Notes under the pieces: model-generated
Database searches by the model: none
What the model was told of the DNA's origin: nothing
The model's input: only the letters and a program-made list of their open reading frames with translations
Program-made: the position numbers and the translations under genes
In this document: positions 18,621 to 27,042 of the stretch, piece after piece
Position numbering within the stretch: position 1 is the first letter of the stretch
Layout of the letters: the number at the start of each line of letters is the position of its first letter
NCBI GenBank assembly: GCA_011526585.1
Contig: WYBB01000243.1
Location: 17,922-81,921 of the forward strand
DNA: 64,000 nt
Direction: 5' to 3'
DNA from: Deltaproteobacteria bacterium
GTDB lineage: Bacteria > Myxococcota_A > UBA9042 > PHBI01

Positions 18621-21600
18621 TCATCCTCCGGTCGTAGCGCCGATGAGCCTCACCGTCGACCCCGTCGCCGACTTGTCGACGACCAGCCGCTCCGGCATGC
18701 GCTGCGCCAGCTCCGCGACGTGCGTGATGATCCCGACCAGCCTTCCCGGGCGCCTGAGCCCCTCGACCGCCTCGGTCACCGTCTCGAGCGTCTCCGGATC
18801 GAGCGTGCCAAAGCCCTCGTCGATGAAGATGCAGTCGAGATCGACCCGCCCGGCTTTGGCCCGGATCTGCTCCGAGAGCTCGAGCGCCATCGCCAGCGAC
18901 GCGAGGAACGTCTCCCCGCCCGAGAGGGTGTCGGTGCTCCGCCGCTCGCCCGCGTGGTCGAGATCGACGACCAGGAAGCCCGCGCTCGAGTCCGCCGCCA
19001 TGCGATAGCGCCCCCCCGACAGCGCGAAGAGCCGCTCCGACGCCCCGCGCACCAGGTCGGCGATCACCTCCTCCAGCATGAACTCCTGGAAGTGCTTGGC
19101 GCTCAGGTCGTCGCTCAGCCGCTTGTACACCTGCAGCTGCCGCGCCTTGTCCTCGTGCTCGGCCTTGAGCCCGCCCGCGCGCAGGAGCCGCTCGCGCGCC
19201 TCGCCGAGCTTCTGCCCGAGCACCGCCGTCCGCTCTGCCGCCCCCCGGTCCCGCGCCGCCAGCTCTCCGACCGCCGCCCGCTTCGCCTCGACCTCGGCCG
19301 CGCCCGCGCGCGCCGGCCCGAGCGCCCTGACCACCGCCGCCCGCTCGGCGATCCTCGCTGCCCGGTCCGCCTTGTGCGCCGCGACCTGCTGCTCGGCCGC
19401 CGCCAGCTCCTCCGCGCCGAGCGCCTCGCTGCGCACGTCCTCGACCGTCCACCCCTCCTCGGCCAGCGCTCCGACCGCCGCCGCCCGCTCGGCCTCGGCC
19501 TCGTCGCGCGCGCCGCGCACCTGCCCGTGCTCGGCCTCGGCCACCGCCACCGCCTCGGCCGCCCTGGTCTTGTCCCGCAGCGCCGCCTCGTGCGCTTCGA
19601 CGAGCCCAGCGATCGCCCGCTCCGCCGCCTTGCGTTCCTTCCTCGGATCGATCTCGCCGAGCCCGCTCGCCGAAGCCGCTCCGCCGCCGCCCATGAGCTC
19701 CGCCAGCGCCGCCTCGACCGCCGCCCGCCGCGCCGCGATCGCCTCGCCCGCGCGCTCCTCCTCGCCCGCCCGCTGCTCGGCCGCGCGCCGCAGCGCCTCA
19801 CCGCGGACCTCGTCCTCGCGCGCCCGCTCCAGCGCGCTCCGCTTCGCGCTCAGCGCCGCCTCGTGCGCCTCGCGCCGCTTCGCGCCCTCCTGCCGCCGCG
19901 CCAGCCCCGCGCTGAAGCGCGCCTCGACCGCCCCTTCGCCCGCCCCGACCACCTCGTCGACCACCGCGCCGAGCGCCGCCTCGTCCGCCGCGATCTGCGC
20001 ACGCGCTCCCTCGACCCGCGCGCTCGCCTCGCTCGCCCGCGCCGTCGCCTCGTCGGACCTCACGCGCGCCTCGGCCGCCTTGCCCCGCGCGCGCTCGGCC
20101 TCTCCCCGCCGCCGCTCGGCGAGCTTCTTCGCCGCCTCCAGCGCCGCCCGCGCGCCTTCGACCGCCGACCCCGCCGCCGCCGCCGGCACGACCGTCACCA
20201 CCTGCTCGCACACCGGGCACGCCTCGCCGACGTGCAGGTGCTCGCGCACGAGCGCGACCCGCGCCGCCTGCTCCGCCGCCGCCAGCGCCGCCGCCGCCGC
20301 CTCGCGCGCCACCTCGGCCTCGACCTCGGCGTGCTCGCGCCGCTTGCGCTCGGCCTCGGCCTCGGCCAGCGCCTCCTCCGCGCGCTCGACCGCCTCGCGC
20401 GCCGCCCCGAGCGCCGCCTCCTCGCGCCCGAGCGCCGCCCGCCCGAGCACAATCCGCGCCGCCACCTCGCGCAGCGCCTCCCAGCGCAAGAGCTCCTCGG
20501 CCGCCACCGCCGGCACCTCGGCCGCCTCCAGCGCCTTCAGCGCCGCCGTCTCCGCCTCGCGCCGCCCGGCCGCCTCGGCCTCGGCCGCGACCGCCGCCGC
20601 CAGCTCCGCCCGCGCCCGCCGGAGCCTCTCCACCTGCGCCGCCTCCTCCGCCACCAGCGCCTCGCGCTGCTCGAAGCGCCCGCGCGCCTCGTCCAGCCGC
20701 GCGATCCGCGCCCGCAGCGCGACGACCTGCTCGGCCGCGATCTCGGCCGCGCGCGCTCGGCCCTCGGCCTCCTCCAGCGCCTGCCGCGCCGCGCGCACGC
20801 GCGCCTCGTGCGCCGTGACCCGCGCACCCAGGTCCTTCACGCGCGCCTCGCTCGCCGCGATACGCTCGACGATCCCGGTCAGCGGCAAGACCGCGCGCGC
20901 CCGCGCCGCGCGCTCGGACAGCGAGGTGATCATCGCCTCGCGCCCCTCGATCACGACCAGCGCCTCGTCGATCTTCACGAGCCGCTGGCACTCCGCAAAG
21001 ACCCGCTCGGTCTCCGCGAGCGCCACCCGCGCCCGCTCGACCTCGTCCGCCAGCCGCGCCGCCTCGCGCTGCGCGTGTGCGACCTCGAGCTCCAGGCTCG
21101 CGATCGCCTCCTCGCTCGCGTCGGAGAGATCGCCTGCGAGCTGCCGCGCCAGCGCGTCGACCTCACCCCCGAGGCGGCTCGCCAGCTCGGCCGCTTTGTT
21201 CCTCATCGCGGCGTAGATCTGCAACCCCAGTAATTCACTGAGGATCTTGCGGCGCTCCGCCGGCTGCGAGGCGAGGAACTCCTGGAACTTGCCTTGCGGC
21301 AGGATCACCGCCTGCTGGAACGCGGCGCCGTCGATCCCCAGCAGCGTCTTGATCTCGCGCTGTACGTCCTGCACTCCATCGCACTTCTTCTTCTCGACGT
21401 GCGCGCCGTCCTCCCCCTCGGCCACCAGCTCGGCGAGGATCGCCTGGCTCGGTCGCTTGTGGCTCAGCGTCCGCGCCACGCGCCAGGTCGTGCCGCGCAG
21501 CGCGAAGTCGAGCGTGACCGAGAGCCCGCTCCGCCCGTGCGCGATCAGCTCGCTCAGGCCCTTCTTGCCCATGCGCGGCACGATCCCGTAGAGCGCGAGG

Positions 21601-21737
21601 ATCATCGCGTCGAGGAGGCTCGACTTGCCCGCGCCGGTCGGCCCCTCGATCGCGACCAGCTCGAGCTTGGTGAAGTCGATCACCGCCGGCTCGCGAAAGC
21701 ACGTGAGCCCGCTCACCTCGAGCTTGAGCGGCCTCAC
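18621..21737 (-). CDS. sbcC: SbcC, Rad50-like ATPase subunit of the SbcCD nuclease
   Basis: This 1038-residue SMC-like protein carries Walker A GPTGAGKSS at 32-40, and a long Ala/Glu/Arg coiled coil is interrupted at the centre by the zinc hook C507-P-V-C510. The ABC signature LSGGETF is near 938 and Walker B FIDEGFGTLD near 970. The length matches E. coli SbcC. The GTG at 21737 overlaps the sbcD stop as GTGA, which sets the start. With SbcD it forms an ATP-dependent nuclease that opens hairpins and processes blocked double-strand ends. The operon also encodes HerA and NurA, implying a four-protein end-resection machine as in archaea. Confidence 0.95.
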   Translation of the reverse strand: MRPLKLEVSGLTCFREPAVIDFTKLELVAIEGPTGAGKSSLLDAMILALYGIVPRMGKKGLSELIAHGRSGLSVTLDFALRGTTWRVARTLSHKRPSQAILAELVAEGEDGAHVEKKKCDGVQDVQREIKTLLGIDGAAFQQAVILPQGKFQEFLASQPAERRKILSELLGLQIYAAMRNKAAELASRLGGEVDALARQLAGDLSDASEEAIASLELEVAHAQREAARLADEVERARVALAETERVFAECQRLVKIDEALVVIEGREAMITSLSERAARARAVLPLTGIVERIAASEARVKDLGARVTAHEARVRAARQALEEAEGRARAAEIAAEQVVALRARIARLDEARGRFEQREALVAEEAAQVERLRRARAELAAAVAAEAEAAGRREAETAALKALEAAEVPAVAAEELLRWEALREVAARIVLGRAALGREEAALGAAREAVERAEEALAEAEAERKRREHAEVEAEVAREAAAAALAAAEQAARVALVREHLHVGEACPVCEQVVTVVPAAAAGSAVEGARAALEAAKKLAERRRGEAERARGKAAEARVRSDEATARASEASARVEGARAQIAADEAALGAVVDEVVGAGEGAVEARFSAGLARRQEGAKRREAHEAALSAKRSALERAREDEVRGEALRRAAEQRAGEEERAGEAIAARRAAVEAALAELMGGGGAASASGLGEIDPRKERKAAERAIAGLVEAHEAALRDKTRAAEAVAVAEAEHGQVRGARDEAEAERAAAVGALAEEGWTVEDVRSEALGAEELAAAEQQVAAHKADRAARIAERAAVVRALGPARAGAAEVEAKRAAVGELAARDRGAAERTAVLGQKLGEARERLLRAGGLKAEHEDKARQLQVYKRLSDDLSAKHFQEFMLEEVIADLVRGASERLFALSGGRYRMAADSSAGFLVVDLDHAGERRSTDTLSGGETFLASLAMALELSEQIRAKAGRVDLDCIFIDEGFGTLDPETLETVTEAVEGLRRPGRLVGIITHVAELAQRMPERLVVDKSATGSTVRLIGATTGG

Positions 21738-22903
21738 GCCTCGTCCCCCGCCGCCGCCGCCCCGTCCTCGACCGCGCGCCACAGCTCGGCGAAGGCCTCG
21801 AGCACCGCCGGCTCCGGCGCGGTCTGATGGCGCCGCTCGCAGTACGCCTTGTAGAGCTCGATCGGGCTCGCGTCACGTTGTGGTCGCTCCCTCGCGAGCT
21901 CCGCCACCTCGGGCAGCCGCACCTGCACCGCGACCGCGTTGGGCACCAGATCCTTCACGCGCTTGACGACGTCGGCCTCCATCTCCTCGAGCTTCAGGTA
22001 CACGCGCAGGTGCCCCGCCGCCGTCAGCGCCTCGGCCTGCGCCGCGAGCTCCTCCCAGCCGCCCTCGAAGGTCTTGAGCGGCGTGCCGCCCTCGTACGGC
22101 ACGCGCAGCACCTGCGCCGGCGCGCCCGGCTTCGCGTCGATCAAGACGAAGGACTTGTCCTCGCCCTCCTCGCCGAAGTCGAGCTGCAGCGGCGAGCCCG
22201 CGTACTCGACCGCGTGGCGCAGCGACTGCGGCTTGTGGATGTGTCCGAGCGCGACGTAGCTCGCCGCCGACGGCAGCTGCTCGGGCGTGACCGCCCACTG
22301 ATCGCCGAGGTGCACCGCCCGCTCCGAGCGCGCGAGCTTGGCGCCCTCGACGTGGGTGTGCGCCATCAGCACGTTGACCGCGTCGCCGCGAAAGCCGGTC
22401 GACAGATGCGCGGCGAGGTTCGCCACGCCGGCGGCGTAGCTCGAGATCGCCTTCGTCTCGTCGCCGAGCCCCTCGGCGTCGACGAACCAGCGCATCGGCG
22501 CGAACGGGATCGGCGCGATGAGCGCCGTCTCCCTGCCATCGCGCGAGTCGATCGCGATGAGGCCGCCGTGCTCGATGCGCCTCGGCCGCGCCACGCAGCG
22601 GATCTGCCCGAGCTCGGCGAAGGTGCCCCACGCCGCCAGCCGCCGCGGGTCGTCGTGGTTGCCCGCGATGACGATCACCGGGCAGGTCCGGCCGATGCGC
22701 TTGAGCAGCTCGAAGACCAGGCGCTCGGCGTCGGGGTGCGGCGCGCCGCTGTCGAAGACGTCGCCGCTCATCAGCACGAGGTCGACCCGCTCGCGCTCGA
22801 TCTGATCGACCATCGAGCCGAGCGCGCGCCCGAGCTCCTCCAGGCGTGGCACCCGCTTCCACAGGCGCCCGGCGTGCCAGTCGCTGGTGTGTACGATCCT
22901 CAA
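21734..22903 (-). CDS. sbcD: SbcD, Mre11-like nuclease subunit
   Basis: This 389-residue metallophosphoesterase has all the signature motifs: DWHAG (8-12), GDVFD (47-51), GNHDD (81-85) and MAHTHVEG, then GHIHKPQ further on. Two manganese ions would be held by these Asp and His residues. The C-terminal third is the capping/DNA-binding region. It starts 10 bp after the herA stop and overlaps sbcC as GTGA, so HerA, SbcD and SbcC are made together. The enzyme acts on double-strand DNA ends and hairpins in the cytoplasm. Confidence 0.95.
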   Translation of the reverse strand: MRIVHTSDWHAGRLWKRVPRLEELGRALGSMVDQIERERVDLVLMSGDVFDSGAPHPDAERLVFELLKRIGRTCPVIVIAGNHDDPRRLAAWGTFAELGQIRCVARPRRIEHGGLIAIDSRDGRETALIAPIPFAPMRWFVDAEGLGDETKAISSYAAGVANLAAHLSTGFRGDAVNVLMAHTHVEGAKLARSERAVHLGDQWAVTPEQLPSAASYVALGHIHKPQSLRHAVEYAGSPLQLDFGEEGEDKSFVLIDAKPGAPAQVLRVPYEGGTPLKTFEGGWEELAAQAEALTAAGHLRVYLKLEEMEADVVKRVKDLVPNAVAVQVRLPEVAELARERPQRDASPIELYKAYCERRHQTAPEPAVLEAFAELWRAVEDGAAAAGDEA

Positions 22904-22913
22904 GCGGCGCGCC

Positions 22914-24599
22914 TCAATCGATCCCCGCGAAGGGATCCCGGCTGGCCGACGCCGCGACCTCCGAGCGCTTCGTCGCCCAGCCCGGCCGCGGGAACGAGAC
23001 CAGCATCGGCGTCGGGATCTGCGGCTGTGACACGATCATCGTGCCGGGCTTCAGGATCGTCGCGCGGTCGCGCGCCGCGCGCGTCAGAAAGCCGTACTCG
23101 CCGCGCTCGGCCTCGGCGGCGTCGAGGCGCCCGACGATGCGCAGCGCCGCGTTGGCGACGACGCGCCGCTCGACCTCGGACGCGGTCTGCTGCGCGCCGA
23201 AGAGCGAGACCCCGAGGCTCCGCCCGCGCTCGGCGATGTCGAGCACGATGTCCTGGATCGGGCTCCAGCCGCTCCTGGGCGCGTACTTGTTCAGCTCGTC
23301 GAGCACGACGAAGGTGAGCGGGCTCGCCCCGTCGCGCTCCATCAGCCGCTTGAGCACCGCGCCGACGACGAAGGTCTGCGCGGACGCGTGCAGGCGGTGC
23401 AGGTCGATGACGCTGACCTGGTGCTTGTCCCAGTCGATCTTCGCGCGCCTGCACCCATCGTGGTCGGCCCGCACGAGGTGGCCCATGCGCGAGGCGGCCA
23501 TGCGCAGCCGCCTTCGGAACGCGTCCTGGGTCGGGGCGGCGACGTTCTGTCCGCCGAGGATCTGCCCGAGCTTCTGATCGATCACGTCGACCAGCTCGGA
23601 GAAGGTCTGGCAACGCACGCCGTCGACGAGCAGCGTGCCCTGCGGATCCGGGGAGTCATGGGCGGCCCGCGCCAGAAACGCCGCCACCCGCTCGGCGACG
23701 AAGGAGAGCTGCTGGCGCGTGTCGTCGGCGTCGCTCACCGCGAAGCGCAGGAGCTGCTCGCGCGCGAACTCGACCAGCGTCCACAGGTACGGCGCGACCC
23801 CCTCCTGGCGCTCGCCGGTGTCGGGCACCGGCACGAGCACGTGGTTCTTCGCCGGCGCGAAGAGGCCGACCGACGAGAACGGCCCGACCGGCAGCCCGAG
23901 CTTGTCCCAGCGGGCCTGGTCCTCGAGCGAGAGCCGCGCGTTCGGCTTGTCGAGCCAGAGCAGGTCCTCGCCCTTGACGTTGAAGATCAGCGCCTTGGTG
24001 TTCGCCGTCTCCGCGCCGAGCACGCCCGAGCGAAAGAGCGAGTACAACAGGAACGTTGCGTAGGTCGTCTTGGTCGCCACGCCCGACACGCCCGAGACCG
24101 ACGCGTGCGCGCCGCGCCGCCCGTTCATGAACTCGAGATCGGCGTAGACCTTCTGGCCGTTGCGGGTGAGCCCGATCGGGACCTTGTGCTCCATCTCATC
24201 GAAGAACAAGGCCTTTTCGTAGGCGAGCCCGCGCACGAGCCGCACCTCGTCGCCCGGCGTCGGCGGGAAGAAGACCTCGGGCTCGACGCGGGTGATGCGC
24301 ACGTGGCCCGCGTAGCTCACCTCGGCGGGCAGCTTGCCCTCCTTGACGCGGAAGGCGTCCGAGTCGAAGTGTGTGCCTTCGTGGCGCTTTCGCACCTGGT
24401 CGACCACCCCGTAGAAGCGCACCGCGCGGTTCTGGGCGTCCTGGCTCACGACGGCGACGAGGTCGTCGAGCTGCAGATCGCAGCCCGGGCGCACCGCGAC
24501 CCAGAGCTCGAGCGGGGTCGCGTCCTGCGATCCGAGCACCACCCCGACCGCGGTCTCGGCCGAGAGATCTTCGAAGGCCCTGTCGTCGTCTTGGCTCAT
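22914..24599 (-). CDS. herA: HerA-like hexameric DNA translocase ATPase
   Basis: This is a 561-residue protein. An N-terminal beta-barrel-like region (to about 150) leads to the ATPase core. Walker B is FVVLDELNKYAP near 430, followed by a sensor-like GVSLFGAQQTASEVERR stretch and the HerA-type C-terminal segment with FPRPGW. The P-loop is unusual: GVSGVATKTT (170-179) has Thr where the Gly before the invariant Lys is expected. The ATG at 24599 overlaps the nurA stop as ATGA. In archaea HerA drives DNA into the NurA nuclease during resection, and the gene order here supports the same partnership. The family call rests on motifs and context. Confidence 0.87.
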   Translation of the reverse strand: MSQDDDRAFEDLSAETAVGVVLGSQDATPLELWVAVRPGCDLQLDDLVAVVSQDAQNRAVRFYGVVDQVRKRHEGTHFDSDAFRVKEGKLPAEVSYAGHVRITRVEPEVFFPPTPGDEVRLVRGLAYEKALFFDEMEHKVPIGLTRNGQKVYADLEFMNGRRGAHASVSGVSGVATKTTYATFLLYSLFRSGVLGAETANTKALIFNVKGEDLLWLDKPNARLSLEDQARWDKLGLPVGPFSSVGLFAPAKNHVLVPVPDTGERQEGVAPYLWTLVEFAREQLLRFAVSDADDTRQQLSFVAERVAAFLARAAHDSPDPQGTLLVDGVRCQTFSELVDVIDQKLGQILGGQNVAAPTQDAFRRRLRMAASRMGHLVRADHDGCRRAKIDWDKHQVSVIDLHRLHASAQTFVVGAVLKRLMERDGASPLTFVVLDELNKYAPRSGWSPIQDIVLDIAERGRSLGVSLFGAQQTASEVERRVVANAALRIVGRLDAAEAERGEYGFLTRAARDRATILKPGTMIVSQPQIPTPMLVSFPRPGWATKRSEVAASASRDPFAGID

Positions 24600-25672
24600 G
24601 CCGTCTTCTTCGTGCGCTGGACGCGCACCAGCGTTTCGAGTTGTCGGCGGATCAGCAGTTGATCGCCGAGCGCGCGCCGAAGATGCTGCTCCAGCGCGCC
24701 GATCGGCAAGAGGTTCTGCGGCGCCCGCGCATCGAAGCCGCGCGCCGGCGCGAACTCCGGCAGGGTGCGCGCCGCCAGATCGGAGAGGCTCGCCGCGCGC
24801 TCGCGCCCGACGTGCTCGTGCAGCTCGATGCGCATGAGCCCCGAGGTCGGCGGGTCGCTCGGGTCGTTGTCGGCCAGGCGCAGGAAGCACGAGTAGCGCG
24901 GGTAGCGCCCGCCGATGTGGAAGAGCGGCGTGCGCTGGCCCAGGCGCAGCGCGACGAGCTGCGGCCACAGCGCCCGCGGCAGGTAGAGCTCGTGAAGCCG
25001 CTTGACCGCGCCGAGCGCGAGCCCGCGCTGCTTGTCCTCGAACGAGAGCGGCCCGTCCATCACGACGAGGCGGCCCTCGACGGCGGCGAGCTCGCGCCCG
25101 AGCGCCTCCTCGGCGACGCGCATCTGGCGGTGCAGCCGGATCTGCGGCGCCTGCGGGTCGTTCTGGTCGATGGCGGCGCCGAGGTAGATCACGCCCTCGG
25201 ACAGCGGCACGTCCGGCACCTCGCGACCGCCGCCGATCAAGAGCGCGCGCCCGACGCGCTCGACGAGGAACGCCGCCTCGCGCGGGCGGGTCGCGCTCGG
25301 CCTGGACCGCACCTCGACCGCACCGACCGCGAACGACCCGAAGGCGCCGTAGCATACGAACGGCGCCTCGCCCGCGTCGCCCGGGTCATCGTCGGCGAGC
25401 ACGCGCATCACGCGCAGGTCGATCCGCCTGACCCCGTCGACGAAGCAGACCGACTCCGGCAGCGCGACCGCCGGCGGCGTGATCGGCGCCCAGCCCTCGG
25501 CGGCCACCTCGACGTCGAGGCGCACCTCCGGGCCGTCCTCGCCGTCACCCTCGGGGTCGAGGCTCACCTCGGCGCCCTGCTCGACCGCCCAGGGATCGAT
25601 GCGCAGGTCCAGGCCCCCGAGTGGGTCAGCGGCGAGCGGATCGGCCACGCGCTCAGCTCCGTTCGTACTCAT
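24596..25672 (-). CDS. nurA: NurA-like 5'-3' nuclease
   Basis: This is a 358-residue protein. The two catalytic acidic motifs of NurA are visible: FVDGVRR (77-83) on the first core strand and VVMDGPL (203-209) on a later one. A conserved C-terminal Arg/His-rich part carries YPRYSCFLRL. It is the first gene of the nurA-herA-sbcD-sbcC operon. NurA works as a dimer docked on the HerA hexamer and digests the 5' strand at breaks. Its promoter region at 25673-25832 is A+T-rich for this genome and contains a LexA-like site. Confidence 0.85.
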   Translation of the reverse strand: MSTNGAERVADPLAADPLGGLDLRIDPWAVEQGAEVSLDPEGDGEDGPEVRLDVEVAAEGWAPITPPAVALPESVCFVDGVRRIDLRVMRVLADDDPGDAGEAPFVCYGAFGSFAVGAVEVRSRPSATRPREAAFLVERVGRALLIGGGREVPDVPLSEGVIYLGAAIDQNDPQAPQIRLHRQMRVAEEALGRELAAVEGRLVVMDGPLSFEDKQRGLALGAVKRLHELYLPRALWPQLVALRLGQRTPLFHIGGRYPRYSCFLRLADNDPSDPPTSGLMRIELHEHVGRERAASLSDLAARTLPEFAPARGFDARAPQNLLPIGALEQHLRRALGDQLLIRRQLETLVRVQRTKKTA

Positions 25673-25744
25673 CAGCGCGTGCGCCGTGGATCCAAGATGG
25701 TCCGACCGCGGGCCCGATCACACATCGAGCTCCGCAGTCGGACG

Positions 25745-25766
25745 TGTTCTTCTTGGAGAGAGAACA
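25745..25766. repeat. Inverted repeat in the nurA leader
   Basis: TGTTCT and AGAACA flank a 10-base spacer, giving a perfect 6+6 inverted repeat about 75-95 bp upstream of the nurA start and next to the LexA-like site. It could be a second operator half-site pair or a leader hairpin. A third pairing, AAGGACT at 25772-25778 with AGTCCTT at 25818-25824, encloses the LexA-like box. Confidence 0.5.
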
Positions 25767-25775
25767 ATGAAAAGG

Positions 25776-25792
25776 ACTGAACACGCATTCAG
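25776..25792 (-). promoter_or_regulatory. Candidate LexA box upstream of nurA-herA-sbcDC
   Basis: The minus strand reads CTGAATGCGTGTTCAGT. From memory, the Myxococcus xanthus LexA consensus is CTRHAMRYBYGTTCAGS, and this site matches 15 of 17 positions (mismatches at positions 6 and 17). It lies about 104-120 bp upstream of the nurA start, in the only regulatory space of that operon. A hexamer TAATAT on the minus strand (25831 to 25826) could be a -10, placing the box just downstream of a start site, where a repressor would block transcription. Confidence 0.5.
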
Positions 25793-25832
25793 ACGAAAAG
25801 TCCAGATCAAGCCCTCAAGTCCTTGATATTAC

Positions 25833-26360
25833 TCATAAATATTCCTCAGCCACCGCCTCGTAGATCGCCAGGTCGCGATCGCCATGGCAGCAGAAGATCA
25901 CCTGCTCGATCGCCGGGTGCTGCTCGAGGAAGTCGAGCACGGTCGAGATCGCGATCTGCGCCGCGCGCTCTTTGGGGAAGCGGTAGGCCCCGGTCGAGAT
26001 CGCCGGCAGCGCCACCGAGGTCGCCCCGAGCTCGAGCGCTTCGCGCATCGCGCTCTCGTAGGTCCGCGCCAGGAGCTCGTCTTCGTTCTTGTGCCCGCCC
26101 TGCCAGACCGGCCCGACCGCGTGCACGATCCACGGCGCCGGCAGGTCGAAGCCCGGCGTCGAGACCGCGCCCCCGACCTCGCAGCCCTTGAGCTCCTTGC
26201 AGGCTGCGGCCAGCTCCGGCCCGGCCGCCGCGTGGATCGCCTCGTCGACCCCACCGCCGCCCGCGAGCTCCGGGTTGGCGGCGTTGACGATCACGTCGAC
26301 CGACAGGCGCGTGATGTCGCCCTGTTGGATCACCACCCGCCCATTGCGATAGCGCTGCAT
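25833..26360 (-). CDS. Macro-domain ADP-ribose hydrolase
   Basis: The protein has 175 residues from the ATG at 26360. Macro-domain motifs are complete: GDITRLSVDVIVNAAN near the N-terminus, then GGGGVDEAIHAAAG, then the second loop VALPAISTGAYRFP. This is the MacroD/YmdB type, which hydrolyses O-acetyl-ADP-ribose or removes ADP-ribose from Asp/Glu residues. It is a single-domain protein of normal length. It lies upstream of the nurA operon on the same strand but is separated from it by a 160-bp regulatory region. Confidence 0.92.
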   Translation of the reverse strand: MQRYRNGRVVIQQGDITRLSVDVIVNAANPELAGGGGVDEAIHAAAGPELAAACKELKGCEVGGAVSTPGFDLPAPWIVHAVGPVWQGGHKNEDELLARTYESAMREALELGATSVALPAISTGAYRFPKERAAQIAISTVLDFLEQHPAIEQVIFCCHGDRDLAIYEAVAEEYL

Positions 26361-26466
26361 ACGGCCCCCGACGGTCCGAATCGATGTCCCGAGACGTGCC
26401 GATGGTGAGCCCATCGCCGCGCGCGCGCAACCCCGACACCCGAACACCCCACGGCCGCCCACACCC

Positions 26467-27042
26467 TCAGCCGCCGCGCATCATCTCCCACAAGCGCGTC
26501 GTCGTGTTCCAGTTGCGCACGGTCACATCCTTATATAGGGGCATCGAGCTCAGCCGGCTGAGCTGGCTCCGACTCGCCTCGGCGATGAGGCGCGAGTAGT
26601 ACAGGACGCCCGGCCCGGCCGCCGCCGCATCGACCCCGTCGCGCCTCGGCACGAGCGCGAGCGCCTGCTCGGCCGTCACCGACGCCCGGCAGAAGATCAC
26701 GTCATAGCGGTACCCCTCGGGCTCCGCGCCGAACCCGGCCGGAGCGCCCGCGACGACCGCCTCGAGCTCGTCGCGGCGCTTGATGACCACGCTCGCCGCG
26801 TAGCCGAAGCGCGCCGCGAGCATCGCCTCGACCTCGCCGACCAGCGCCGCCGCGCTCTTCGCCGCCGCGCCGAAGATCACGTTGCCGCTCTGGATGTAGG
26901 TCCGAACCCCGCCGTAGCCGTGCTCGGCGAAGCACGCCTCGAGGTCCTTCATTTTGATGATGTTCTTGCCGCCGACGTTGATGCCGCGCAGCAGCGCGAC
27001 GAAGGAGCTACTCGTCGTAGAGCCAGTTGCCGTTCTGATCAT
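26467..27042 (-). CDS. DUF1697 protein
   Basis: The protein has about 191 residues from the ATG at 27042. The DUF1697 pattern is clear: FVALLRGINVGGKN at the start, then TYIQSGNVIF, and the C-terminal SSMPLYKDVTVRNWNT with its N-W-N-T ending. Family members are small cytoplasmic proteins of unsettled function, often annotated as fold relatives of nucleic-acid-binding proteins. The start overlaps the end of the upstream lipoprotein gene by 35 bp in another frame. I saw no better start downstream that keeps the conserved FVALLRG segment. Confidence 0.85.
   Translation of the reverse strand: MIRTATGSTTSSSFVALLRGINVGGKNIIKMKDLEACFAEHGYGGVRTYIQSGNVIFGAAAKSAAALVGEVEAMLAARFGYAASVVIKRRDELEAVVAGAPAGFGAEPEGYRYDVIFCRASVTAEQALALVPRRDGVDAAAAGPGVLYYSRLIAEASRSQLSRLSSMPLYKDVTVRNWNTTTRLWEMMRGG

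Noticed and set aside
18339..21233. 964-residue plus-strand frame opposite sbcC
   Set aside because: Arg/Leu/Pro-rich composition produced by antisense codons of the SbcC coiled coil; no signal or motif.
25672..25680. Macro-domain gene as first gene of the nurA operon
   Set aside because: A 160-bp A+T-rich spacer with operator-like repeats separates them, so an independent promoter is more likely, although readthrough is possible.
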